Shown piece after piece: positions 1 through 6,619 of a stretch of 8,010 nt of DNA. Source of the DNA: Vulcanimicrobiota bacterium. GTDB taxonomy: Bacteria; Vulcanimicrobiota; Vulcanimicrobiia; Vulcanimicrobiales; Vulcanimicrobiaceae. Location of the stretch: the NCBI GenBank assembly GCA_014305015.1, contig JACRUB010000012.1, positions 1 through 8,010 on the forward strand. The letters run 5' to 3'. The position numbers and the translations under genes were made by a program. The notes under the pieces were generated by a model. It had not been told where the DNA came from. It saw only the letters and a program-made list of their open reading frames with translations, and did no database searches. Numbering within the stretch: position 1 is the stretch's first letter; each line of letters starts with the position of its first letter.

Positions 1-315
1 CGTAAGGTTGGGCGAGAATGCTGTTTCAAGTTCGATGAGCGAGCAGAGCGCGATGTCGACCATGAGCGGCACCCGGCGCCCATACCTGGCCGCAAAATAC
101 CCGAAGATGAGCGCACCAACCGGCCGCAACATAAGCGTGATCGTGATTGCGAACGCGACCTGCGGGATCGTATGGTGAAAGTCTTTGGAGAGCTGAATCA
201 GGACAAAGGTAACGAGGAAGAAATCAAACGCATCCAAGGTCCAACCCGCGAAGCTCGCAATGAAGGTGCTTCGCTGCGCGTGCGTCAGTCCTCGAACCGC
301 ACTCCACGCTCCCAT
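1..315 (-). CDS. MFS transporter, N-terminal fragment (SHS-type organic-acid/sialate symporter-like)
   Basis: This is the N-terminal 105 residues of a major facilitator superfamily permease; the rest lies beyond the left edge. It would sit in the inner membrane and move a small organic solute, probably with protons. The sequence shows a first membrane helix containing GWTLDAFDFFLV (residues 24-35), a pattern seen in the sialate/lactate (NanT/Jen1-like) symporter group. A second helix ends in RPVGALIFGYF (64-74), followed by the loop 2-3 signature ARYGRR (76-81). The usual acidic residue of that signature (G-x-x-x-D-R-x-G-R) is Ala76 here. The ATG at 313-315 lies 3 bases after the lipoprotein stop, so the gene is probably the third of the thrS run; no clear Shine-Dalgarno is visible. 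MFS membership is secure from the hydrophobic pattern and motif; the substrate is not determined. Confidence 0.85.
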   Translation of the reverse strand, partial: MGAWSAVRGLTHAQRSTFIASFAGWTLDAFDFFLVTFVLIQLSKDFHHTIPQVAFAITITLMLRPVGALIFGYFAARYGRRVPLMVDIALCSLIELETAFSPNLT

Positions 316-318
316 GAC

Positions 319-1251
319 TTAGAAGGGCGTGGGCCGCGCCGCAGGCGTGGGCGAGGCCGAGCCGGAGCCTTGATCGGTAGGAACGGCGGAGGACTTGGCG
401 TTACCCGTTGCCGCGGGAGATGCCGTTGCGGTGCGTTCGTCGCCGTAGAGAACAATTAGATACTTATGACCCTTCGGCAACGTCAACTTCGGCGGTGTAA
501 AATCGAACGTCAGCTTCTGCTTCGAGAGCGACGATTTTGCCAGTGTGAAGAGCGGCCTCAACGTGTGCCTATTTTTTTTGTTGACGGTTTCTTCAAAGAG
601 TTGAATAGCAAACCCGCGGTTCTCGATCTGATCTTTGGGCAGCGTGAAGACCGCCGATGCCGCTCCGTCAAGGGTGAAATCTTCAGATGGGACAAGCGCG
701 ATTCGCATCAGCGCGGTCGTCGGGAGCACATTCTTGCCGGTGATGATCATTTTTGGTGCATCTGCCGGGAGCGCCGTCATTGTTAAGGACAGCGATGGTC
801 CGGCCGGCGCGGGGCTCGGACTCGGTACAGTGCTCGCACCGGGTGATCCGCTTGTTTTCGGCGCAGGCGAAGGCGTCGGAGAGGCCGTCGGTGTCGGCGA
901 CGGCGTTGCTGAGGGCGATATGCTCGCGTTCGATAGGCCTTTTGCGCCTCCCGACGGCGATGGTACCGGTGTTGGAAGATTGAAGTGCAGAACGCAACCG
1001 AATCCGCCGGAATCGGGACACGCAATGCCTTTGGCAAGATCGGCGATGAGAAATGCTTGTGTTTCGCCCGGCGCGCCGCTAGCAAGGCTGCTTGGCGCTA
1101 CCGAGCCGGTTGCCGCCGGAGTCGCGCCAAAAGGACCGGCGCCCGGGGATTGAATCGTCCCGGGAATCTGCGGGCCCGAACCAAAGCTGCCTTGACAAGC
1201 CGCAGTCAACATCACAAAAGCGACCGCGGCCGCGTTGCGCACCCGTTTCAT
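319..1251 (-). CDS. Pro/Ser/Thr-rich lipoprotein of unknown function
   Basis: A 310-residue predicted lipoprotein. A short basic N-terminus (MKRVR) and hydrophobic stretch lead to the lipobox LTAAC (15-19), so Cys19 should be lipidated by signal peptidase II and the protein anchored in the cell envelope. Residues about 20-65 are Gly/Pro/Ala-rich. Residues 66-92 form a small ordered-looking patch with two close cysteines (Cys78, Cys86). Residues 93-150 are a low-complexity linker with SPTPTASPTPSPAP repeats, and residues 152-272 look like a beta-rich domain containing the hydrophobic strand HKYLIVLYG (262-270). The last 40 residues are again Ala/Pro/Ser/Thr-rich. I recognise no family. Its ATG overlaps the thrS TGA (ATGA), and a strong GAGGAG ribosome site lies 5 bases upstream, so translation is probably coupled to thrS. 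The linker may span the periplasm or wall, which is inference. Confidence 0.85.
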   Translation of the reverse strand: MKRVRNAAAVAFVMLTAACQGSFGSGPQIPGTIQSPGAGPFGATPAATGSVAPSSLASGAPGETQAFLIADLAKGIACPDSGGFGCVLHFNLPTPVPSPSGGAKGLSNASISPSATPSPTPTASPTPSPAPKTSGSPGASTVPSPSPAPAGPSLSLTMTALPADAPKMIITGKNVLPTTALMRIALVPSEDFTLDGAASAVFTLPKDQIENRGFAIQLFEETVNKKNRHTLRPLFTLAKSSLSKQKLTFDFTPPKLTLPKGHKYLIVLYGDERTATASPAATGNAKSSAVPTDQGSGSASPTPAARPTPF

Positions 1252-2972
1252 TTTTTCTCCTCAATCTTCGTGCGCAGTTCTTGCGCGAACTCGGCGACGC
1301 TGATCGACGGACGTTTTTCTTCGACGCCGCGCTCGTTCACGTTGACCGTGCCGTCCGCAAGCTCAGTCTTGCCGACGACCAATATGTATGGAAGCTTCTG
1401 CGTTTTCCAGTGGCGGATCTTATAGCCGAGTTTTTCGTTCGACTCATCGACTTCAACGCGGAACCCTTGATCGCGCAATGTCTTGCGAATCTGCATTGCA
1501 TACTCGAGTTGGTGTTCCGAAATGGGGCAGATCATGGCTTGCACCGGCGCAATCCACGCTGGGAAATTCCCACCGAAGTGTTCGATGAGCACGCCAAAGA
1601 AGCGCTCCATCGAACCGGCGAGCGCGCGATGAATCATGACGGGCCGGTGATCTGCACTGTCGCTCCCGCGATATTCGAGTTTGAAGCGCTCAGGCAGCGT
1701 GAAGTCGACTTGCACGGTACCGAGTTGCCAAGTGCGGCCGATTGCATCGTGTAAATTGATATCGAGTTTGGGTCCGTAAAACGCTCCACCCTCTTCATCG
1801 ATTTCATACGGGAGTCCGTACTTCTCCAGGGCGTTTTTTATAGCGGCCTCAGCGATAGCATCGTTCTCCGTGCGCAACTTCTCTTCTCGCCTGGATAGGA
1901 AATATTCGAATTTCTGGAAGCCGAAGGCGCTCATGAGGCGCATCGCTTCGCCAACGGTCGAATCAAACTCGCCCTGCAATTGTTCCGGCATGCAGAAAAG
2001 ATGGGCGTCGTCTTGCGTGAAGCCGCGGACGCGCGTAAGACCGTGCAGTGTTCCACTGCGCTCGAAGCGGTAGACCGTACCGAATTCCGAATAACGAATC
2101 GGTAAATCGCGGTACGACCGCGCCTGGCTCTTGTAAATCAAAATATGTCCGGGGCAGTTCATCGGTTTGAGGCGAAAGCGTTGCTCCTCGACCTCGAGCG
2201 GGCCGAACATTCCGTGCGCGAAATTTTCCAAGTGCCCGGAAATTTCGTAGAGCTTCTCGCTTACGACGTGCGGTGTAATGACGGGCAGATACCCTCGTTC
2301 CGCCAGCCCTTCGCGAATAAATTGCTCGACAACCGCGCGCATCGCGGCGCCTTTGGGATGCCAGAAGATCAACCCGCCGCCGGCTTCTTCCTCGACGGAA
2401 TACAGACCGAGGTCCGCGCCGAGCTTGCGGTGATCGCGTTTGGCAGCTTCCTCTAAGAACAGCAGATACGCATCGAGTTCGGCTTGCGTCGTCCACGCCG
2501 TGCCATAAATGCGTTGGAGCATCGGGTTGTGCTCGTCGCCGCGCCAATACGCACCCGCAACGCTCATGAGCTTGACCGCGCCGATTTCGCCCGTTGTATG
2601 CGCGTGGCCGCCGCGGCAGAGATCGGTGAATTCGCCGATCGTGTAGAGCGTAATCGGTTGACCCTCAGGAATTTCGCGGGCGAGTTCGATCTTATATTGG
2701 TTGTTCTGGAAGCGTTCGATTGCAGTTTCGCGCGTGACGGCTTGACCTGTCATCTCGTAGTCCGCTTTGATGATTTCGAGCATGCGCATTTCTAAGCGTT
2801 CGAGATCTTCTGGCGTAAACGGGTCACTGCGGTCAAAATCGTAGTAGAAGCCGTTGTCGATCGAGGGACCGATGGTGGGCTTGGCATCGGGAAAAATATC
2901 CTGAACGGCATAGGCAAGCACGTGCGCCGCCGTGTGGCGCAGTTCGGGCAGCGTGGCGCTTGATTTCGTCAC
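1248..2972 (-). CDS. thrS: Threonine--tRNA ligase lacking the TGS domain
   Basis: Cytoplasmic class II aminoacyl-tRNA synthetase that activates threonine with ATP and charges tRNA-Thr. At 574 residues it is shorter than the usual ~640. The editing domain starts almost at once: HTAAH (His13, His17) and CRGGH (Cys119, His123) match the HxxxH and CxxxH signature that clears mis-charged Ser-tRNA. The catalytic core follows: MNCPGH (Cys273), motif 2 around YRFERSG to TRVRGFTQDDAH (301-324, His324) and motif 3 HRALAGSMERFFG (448-460, His448). Cys273, His324 and His448 match the three zinc ligands of E. coli ThrRS. The anticodon-binding domain spans about 475-574. The start is a GTG; upstream in frame only 26 codons precede a TAG, with no ATG, GTG or TTG, so no TGS domain can be encoded. 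It is divergent from the reductase gene and leads the lipoprotein/MFS run. Confidence 0.97.
   Translation of the reverse strand: MTKSSATLPELRHTAAHVLAYAVQDIFPDAKPTIGPSIDNGFYYDFDRSDPFTPEDLERLEMRMLEIIKADYEMTGQAVTRETAIERFQNNQYKIELAREIPEGQPITLYTIGEFTDLCRGGHAHTTGEIGAVKLMSVAGAYWRGDEHNPMLQRIYGTAWTTQAELDAYLLFLEEAAKRDHRKLGADLGLYSVEEEAGGGLIFWHPKGAAMRAVVEQFIREGLAERGYLPVITPHVVSEKLYEISGHLENFAHGMFGPLEVEEQRFRLKPMNCPGHILIYKSQARSYRDLPIRYSEFGTVYRFERSGTLHGLTRVRGFTQDDAHLFCMPEQLQGEFDSTVGEAMRLMSAFGFQKFEYFLSRREEKLRTENDAIAEAAIKNALEKYGLPYEIDEEGGAFYGPKLDINLHDAIGRTWQLGTVQVDFTLPERFKLEYRGSDSADHRPVMIHRALAGSMERFFGVLIEHFGGNFPAWIAPVQAMICPISEHQLEYAMQIRKTLRDQGFRVEVDESNEKLGYKIRHWKTQKLPYILVVGKTELADGTVNVNERGVEEKRPSISVAEFAQELRTKIEEKK
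1257..1262 (-). promoter_or_regulatory. Strong Shine-Dalgarno of the lipoprotein gene, inside the end of thrS
   Basis: The minus strand reads GAGGAG, then five A residues, then ATG. It is the best ribosome binding site I see in the window and fixes the lipoprotein start. It also encodes part of the lysine/glutamate-rich end of ThrRS, so the two genes share sequence. Confidence 0.75.
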
Positions 2973-3067
2973 AACGCGCTTCTTTTGTGGCCCCCGGCGC
3001 TCTTGCCCTGGTTCTGCAAACGAATCCTCATTTCGGGAATTATGGGGATCCTATGGAAACAACCGTA
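2973..3067 (-). promoter_or_regulatory. thrS/reductase divergent intergenic region with possible thrS promoter
   Basis: Only 80 bases separate the thrS GTG from the reductase ATG. On the minus strand a CATAAT box at 3039-3044 resembles a -10 element (five of six bases), with a weak TTACGG 18 bases further upstream inside the start of the reductase gene. This would give a leader of about 60 bases to thrS. No T-box-like structure can fit. On the plus strand a G-run (TATGGGGATCCTATG) precedes the reductase start as a possible ribosome site. The assignment is by eye and tentative. Confidence 0.3.
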
Positions 3068-3907
3068 AATGCCTCCGCCGCTGGAACGGTCCAAATCGGC
3101 GGAGACCTGAGCGTCAATCGCCTAGGGTTCGGCGGGATGCGTCTGACTGGCCCTGGCGTTTGGGGCCCGGCCGCCGATCCCGAGAACGCGCTCGCAGTCT
3201 TACGTCGCGCCGTCGAACTAGGCGTGAACTTCATAGATACCGCTGAGGCATATGGCCCGAAGATCAATGAAGAGCAAATCGAGCAGGCGCTTTATCCGTA
3301 CCGCAAGGGGCTGGTGATCGCCACCAAGGGCGGCACCACGCGTTCCGGCCCCGGCGAGTGGGGTCGCGATGGACGGCCCGAAAAATTACGCGAGAATCTC
3401 GAAGGCAGTCTGCGCCGTTTGCGCCTGGATTGCATCGATGTGTGGCAATTGCACGCGGTCGATCAAAATGTGCCGTATGCAGAACAAGTCGGCGCCGCAA
3501 AGCAATTCCAAGATGAAGGTAAAATTCGCCACATAGGCATTTCTAACGTTAATCTCGAGCAGTTGCGAATCGCGCAATCCGTAGCGAACATCGTCTCTGT
3601 GCAAAATCAATACAACGCGTCGAACCGCACTTCCGAAGACGTTCTTAAGGCGTGCGAACAGGACAAGATTGTCTTCATTCCGTGGTTTCCGGTCGCCGCC
3701 GGTGACATTCACGAGAACGATTCTATTGCGCAGATCGCCAAAGAGAAGAACGCGACACCCTATCAAATTGCACTCGCGTGGCTCCTGAAGCACTCGCCGG
3801 TGATGCTGCCGATTCCGGGAACCTCATCGATTGCGCATTTGGAAGAAAATATTGCGGCCGGTGCGATCCACTTAAGCGCCGAGAATTTAGCTACAATCGG
3901 GCGATAA
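3053..3907 (+). CDS. Aldo/keto reductase, PdxI/YdbC-like (possible NADPH-dependent pyridoxal reductase)
   Basis: A 284-residue single-domain (beta/alpha)8 NADPH oxidoreductase, cytoplasmic. The opening VNRLGFGGMRLTGPGVWGP (21-39) is the hallmark of the E. coli YdbC/PdxI group, which reduces pyridoxal to pyridoxine in vitamin B6 salvage. The catalytic tetrad is complete: Asp62 and Tyr67 in FIDTAEAYGP, Lys92 in IATKGG, His134 in WQLHAVD. Cofactor-side motifs include HIGISN (160-165), VQNQYN (183-188) and IPGTSS (254-259). I chose the ATG at 3053 because a longer in-frame reading would need a TTG at 2960, inside thrS, and would add 31 residues unlike the family; the 3053 start also has a G-rich ribosome site. 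The gene ends 12 bases before the secreted-protein gene, so the two may be cotranscribed. The family is certain; the pyridoxal substrate is inferred from similarity and other aldehydes are possible. Confidence 0.93.
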   Translation: METTVNASAAGTVQIGGDLSVNRLGFGGMRLTGPGVWGPAADPENALAVLRRAVELGVNFIDTAEAYGPKINEEQIEQALYPYRKGLVIATKGGTTRSGPGEWGRDGRPEKLRENLEGSLRRLRLDCIDVWQLHAVDQNVPYAEQVGAAKQFQDEGKIRHIGISNVNLEQLRIAQSVANIVSVQNQYNASNRTSEDVLKACEQDKIVFIPWFPVAAGDIHENDSIAQIAKEKNATPYQIALAWLLKHSPVMLPIPGTSSIAHLEENIAAGAIHLSAENLATIGR

Positions 3908-3919
3908 GCAAAATTTAAT

Positions 3920-5122
3920 ATGCGCGCCTGTGCGTTGGTTTTAGCCTTGTTTCTCGCGGCCGCCGCCACTGCTCATGCACTCTCGACGCAATCGATCCAG
4001 TATGCCGACGTCGTCACGGACTGGAGCCCGTTCACGCTTACGGTCACCGACAGTTTCGATCCGCAGAGCTTGTCTTTGCCGCTGATGCGCATTGAGCAAG
4101 CGAAATCAAGAACGCAAGCGAGGCTTGAGGTTATACGCGTTCGTAAAGCGCCGTTCCCCGGCTTACGACACGGTGCGTTGATTGAATACGCTATTAGCGG
4201 CCCTCCAAGCGGCATGTTCCGCTATACGCTCAAAGGCAAGAATCTGCACATCCGAGAGATCGGGCCATTTGCCTCCGAAGAATTTGGCACTATCTACATT
4301 CCGCCCGCGCCGCCCCACCGCACGCAACTGTCACGGGGCGCACAGTTCGCAGACGTCTATGGCAGCTACGGCGAGCCCATGCGTATCTTCACGGTTGCCG
4401 GCGCCAAGCCGCTCCGTGGCTCCACTCGCGTGGTGCTCCTCTCCGGCGACGGCGCACGTATCACGCTGAACTCATCGCAGAATACCGTGTTCGGACTACC
4501 AAATCTTCTGCCCGTCGAAAATGACGCCAACGTCGTAAACCTTCGGAGGAGGTTTGTCCGCGGGCGGGCATGGGCGCTTGGTAAAGTTGGAATGTATTGC
4601 GGCGGCCAGCCCAATCCCAATGACAGCAACCAACCCAACCTTCAAGTCATCGACGACCGTTCAGTCCCGATCAAACAGCTGTTTCGAGTACGCGGACTGG
4701 TTGTGGATATTGCAGCCGGCTCCCCGGACTCATGGCAAGCGGAGGAAGCCTTCCACTTCTTTGCTGTCGACCCCGTTGTTATTGTTTATGCGCGCAAGTG
4801 GCCCGGCTGCGCGAGTTCTTTTTGGCTGCTTGCGGACACTTGGCAGGTGAACCGCTTCTTTAGCCCCGTTTCGGTGGATCAGGCACATCCGTATTGGACG
4901 GCTTCCATCCGCAGCGCATTGAAACTGGAACGCGTGCGTCCGGGCATGACGCATGAAATGGTCGCTTGGGCGCGTGGATATCCATTAGACTACGGCACGG
5001 TTGAATCGTTGAATGCGAAGCAGCGTTGGGATTACGATACGATGGCCAAATACGCGCAATGGGCGATTTTCAAGGGCGACCGGCTCGTCGAATATCATGG
5101 AACCGGTGGATGGCCGAAGTAA
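3920..5122 (+). CDS. Secreted protein of unknown function with BamE/SmpA-like C-terminal segment
   Basis: A 400-residue predicted exported protein. A hydrophobic signal peptide (residues 1-20) ends in the type I cleavage pattern AHA, before LSTQS; there is no lipobox. Most of the mature part reads as a beta-rich globular protein that I cannot assign. It has a Pro-rich turn IPPAPPHR, a YGSYGEPMRIF stretch, and two cysteines far apart (MYCGG, WPGCASS) that could form a disulfide. The last 64 residues (ERVRPGMTHEMVAWARGYP to the end) follow the pattern of BamE/SmpA/OmlA domains: a 'v.pGMt.eeV....G.P' helix, then W.Y and a closing 'ifkgdrLvey' strand. The start follows the reductase stop by 12 bases with a poor Shine-Dalgarno (AAGCAAAATTTAAT), suggesting shared transcription. 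I see no link between its function and the reductase. The coding call is firm; the domain link is moderate. Confidence 0.82.
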   Translation: MRACALVLALFLAAAATAHALSTQSIQYADVVTDWSPFTLTVTDSFDPQSLSLPLMRIEQAKSRTQARLEVIRVRKAPFPGLRHGALIEYAISGPPSGMFRYTLKGKNLHIREIGPFASEEFGTIYIPPAPPHRTQLSRGAQFADVYGSYGEPMRIFTVAGAKPLRGSTRVVLLSGDGARITLNSSQNTVFGLPNLLPVENDANVVNLRRRFVRGRAWALGKVGMYCGGQPNPNDSNQPNLQVIDDRSVPIKQLFRVRGLVVDIAAGSPDSWQAEEAFHFFAVDPVVIVYARKWPGCASSFWLLADTWQVNRFFSPVSVDQAHPYWTASIRSALKLERVRPGMTHEMVAWARGYPLDYGTVESLNAKQRWDYDTMAKYAQWAIFKGDRLVEYHGTGGWPK

Positions 5123-5484
5123 AAGGGCCTAAAGAAACACCATGTCGGGCTGCTTTTTCATCGCGACCACGTAATCCCGTGCCGTCGCGCGCTCGTCGAC
5201 CGTTGTTGCCGTTCTCGCCAGCAGTTCGAGCTGCGGTACGGCGTGGTGATCGCCCCCTCGAAAGACCCGCAGCATGGCGGATTAGCGAACATCCTTATCC
5301 GTGTCGCGCAGGCCAATGTTTGCGGGTGGTCGGAATCAATGAAGATCTTTCTTTTCATGAGGGAGCCGGAGACGCCCCGACAGCGGTTATGCAAAAAAAT
5401 TAAAGAAGAACTCGCGGGCTCCGTCGGTAACCTCGATCGCAGTGACGGATGCGGAATTCGTGAGGGCGTCGAAGACCTCGAGCC
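5123..5484. other. 362-base gap with conflicting weak coding signals on both strands
   Basis: No recognisable gene fills this stretch. The plus frame that follows the secreted-protein stop stays open all the way to 5488. On the minus strand, one single frame reads protein-like over about 5395-5484 and again over 5129-5275, but has three stops between. The candidate open frames are listed separately at low confidence. No tRNA or obvious terminator hairpin was seen. Confidence 0.6.
5129..5275 (-). CDS. Possible small protein (48 residues), unknown
   Basis: The reading frame begins ATG CTG CGG GTC and encodes MLRVFRGGDHHAVP followed by a helix-forming, charged stretch with DERATARDYVVAMKK, ending PDMVFL. 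Composition (Ala, Val, Asp, Glu, few Cys) looks more natural than the opposite plus frame, which is Arg/Cys/His-rich. It would converge on the secreted-protein gene, ending 6 bases past that gene's stop. Against it: there is no well-placed Shine-Dalgarno (an AAGGA lies too far upstream) and no family is recognised. It could be the tail of a decayed gene, since the same frame is protein-like again upstream, beyond three stops. Confidence 0.25.
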   Translation of the reverse strand: MLRVFRGGDHHAVPQLELLARTATTVDERATARDYVVAMKKQPDMVFL

Positions 5485-5488
5485 ATGA
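5243..5488 (+). CDS. Possible small ORF (81 residues) ending in an ATGA overlap with the membrane-protein gene
   Basis: This open frame starts at tandem GTG codons (5243 and 5246) and ends with TGA at 5486-5488, overlapping the ATG of the next gene by 4 bases, the arrangement typical of translational coupling. The product is hydrophilic with a basic middle (RQRLCKKIKEEL) and an acidic end (REGVEDLEP). It has no signal, membrane segment or recognised motif, and there is no convincing ribosome site. The overlap is the only positive sign; the minus strand competes for the same DNA, so at most one of these readings is likely to be real. Confidence 0.2.
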   Translation: MVIAPSKDPQHGGLANILIRVAQANVCGWSESMKIFLFMREPETPRQRLCKKIKEELAGSVGNLDRSDGCGIREGVEDLEP

Positions 5489-6048
5489 ACTCCGAGCTCC
5501 TGGTTTCCGCGGCGCCGTTCTTTCTTCCGATCACGCTTGCGGCTGCCGTGTACATATTTCTGTTTTGGCATCCACGCAGACGCGACGAGAGCCATCGGCG
5601 ATACTTCGGCCCGTTGTTCCGCTCGGGAAACCCGTGGGTTGCAATTCAAGCCCTATTTGCCGGGCTCTGGATCGCCGGTGCCGTTGCTCTTGCCATCGCC
5701 TTCAGGCACCTTGGACGGCCCATTCTTGAGGGGCTCGCTTTAGCAACCGCCGCGCCTGCCGCATTTGGCCTTGCCGCCTTTTTTCTGGCCCTTTCCCTTT
5801 TGCGCCGCTCCCCAGATAGAACATCGAGCCCCGGGGTAGTGGGCGCGGTTTCGGGCGGCCGAGATCGCCCCCCGCCGGAAGCGATGCAGCATCTGATGCG
5901 CAAGGGAAGGATCCGGTTCTACGTCTTGCTCGGGATGGTAATTCTAGAGACAGCGCTCCTGCCGGTGTACGGAACCAGCGCGATGATCGGTGCCATCGGC
6001 GTCGCGGTCGTTGTGATGCTGACGTTGCACAAACTCTACGATTACTGA
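5485..6048 (+). CDS. Multi-pass inner-membrane protein of unknown function
   Basis: A 187-residue hydrophobic protein with about five predicted membrane helices: residues 6-28, 51-73, 82-105, 143-162 and 165-183. A basic loop HPRRRDESHRR (29-39) follows helix 1, and a Pro/Gly/Arg-rich, probably cytoplasmic loop (106-142) separates helices 3 and 4. A short LHKLYDY tail ends the protein. The positive loops suggest that the N-terminus lies outside. There are no conserved catalytic residues I can name. The ATG at 5485 is supported by the hydrophobic reading starting right after it, though only a weak ribosome site (GAAGACCTCGAGCC) precedes it. It converges on the HATPase gene with 84 bases between them, in which I see no clear terminator. 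The long uninterrupted membrane pattern makes coding likely. Confidence 0.7.
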   Translation: MNSELLVSAAPFFLPITLAAAVYIFLFWHPRRRDESHRRYFGPLFRSGNPWVAIQALFAGLWIAGAVALAIAFRHLGRPILEGLALATAAPAAFGLAAFFLALSLLRRSPDRTSSPGVVGAVSGGRDRPPPEAMQHLMRKGRIRFYVLLGMVILETALLPVYGTSAMIGAIGVAVVVMLTLHKLYDY

Positions 6049-6132
6049 TCGTCAATAATTTTAATAGGGAGCCCACCATTTTTGAACCAGTCATCGTCCG
6101 AGCGGCGCGCAGTAGGTTATTGCGGTAGCGAA

Positions 6133-6567
6133 TCAGCGCTTAGGCACTCGGTAAACCGGCAATACCGCACAGACTTGCGCACCGCCGTTAGGATTTCTAA
6201 AGATCCGCAAGTCTTGGGTCAGCGCTGTCGCCAAATAGAGGCCGCGACCCTTCTCGCTCATGACGTCTTTCGGCAAGGTGGCCCGGAGCTGAAATCCCGG
6301 CCCATCGTCTGACACGCGCAGCGCGGGTGTGTCACCGCCCCACTCGAGACGCACCTCGACATTGCCTTCGCCGTGATGCAGCACGTTGCCGACGAGTTCG
6401 CCGAAGACTAATTCCGCGGCATGGAAATCGGAATCTGGGCGACCGTATCGGTGCAAATGTGACATATAGTCGTGTCGCGCCTCATGCACGGCTTTGGCGT
6501 CGTTAGCGGCGAATATCCACGCGCGGTCCTCGATTTCTTCTTCCATCTCTCGCAAACGTACCCTCAT
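6133..6567 (-). CDS. RsbW-type HATPase (anti-sigma factor/serine kinase-like)
   Basis: A 144-residue stand-alone GHKL ATPase domain of the HATPase_c_2/RsbW group, cytoplasmic. In such systems the protein binds a sigma factor or other target and phosphorylates a STAS-domain antagonist on serine. The N box is ELVFGELVGNVLHH (52-65; Glu57, Asn61), the G1 box VSDDGPGF (85-92) and the G2 box EKGRGLYLA (105-113). No histidine-kinase dimerisation domain or membrane segment is present, and the length fits the family. The start is uncertain: the ATG at 6567 is the first in frame after the phosphatase stop and gives a 52-base gap with poor Shine-Dalgarno; an ATG seven codons later (MEEEIEDR) is possible, and a GTG at 6663 inside the phosphatase gene would add 32 unconserved-looking residues. 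It lies just downstream of its likely partner phosphatase. Confidence 0.88.
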   Translation of the reverse strand: MRVRLREMEEEIEDRAWIFAANDAKAVHEARHDYMSHLHRYGRPDSDFHAAELVFGELVGNVLHHGEGNVEVRLEWGGDTPALRVSDDGPGFQLRATLPKDVMSEKGRGLYLATALTQDLRIFRNPNGGAQVCAVLPVYRVPKR

Positions 6568-6619
6568 AGCGGCGCCGCAAACAACGTTTCCTGACTTCGG
6601 TTGCGCGACGCCGTGAGGT

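Noticed and set aside
840..960. Possible DNA repeat or CRISPR-like array in the GGCGTCGGAG/GTCGGTGTCGGCGAC region
   Set aside because: The repetition is explained by Thr/Ser-Pro codons of the lipoprotein linker; there is no regular repeat-spacer spacing.
635..1153. Long plus-strand open frame (172 residues, Gly/Val/Ala-rich) opposite the lipoprotein gene
   Set aside because: It is the antisense of the low-complexity Pro/Ser/Thr linker; the minus frame has a lipobox, a strong ribosome site and operon context.
1092..1754. Plus-strand open frame of 220 residues opposite thrS
   Set aside because: It lies antisense to conserved ThrRS motifs and shows no motif or start signal of its own.
2960..3052. 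Longer start for the aldo/keto reductase (TTG at 2960, 31 extra residues)
   Set aside because: It would begin inside thrS on the opposite strand; the extra residues do not resemble the family and the ATG at 3053 has a better ribosome site.
5158..5649. Minus open frame of 163 residues across the 5123-5484 gap and the membrane-protein gene
   Set aside because: Arg/Ser/Pro-rich composition typical of a shadow frame, and it runs antisense to a well-supported membrane protein; a different minus frame looks more protein-like.
6049..6132. Possible bidirectional terminator between the convergent membrane-protein and HATPase genes
   Set aside because: I find no stable hairpin with a T-tract here; only an AT-rich patch just after the membrane-protein stop.
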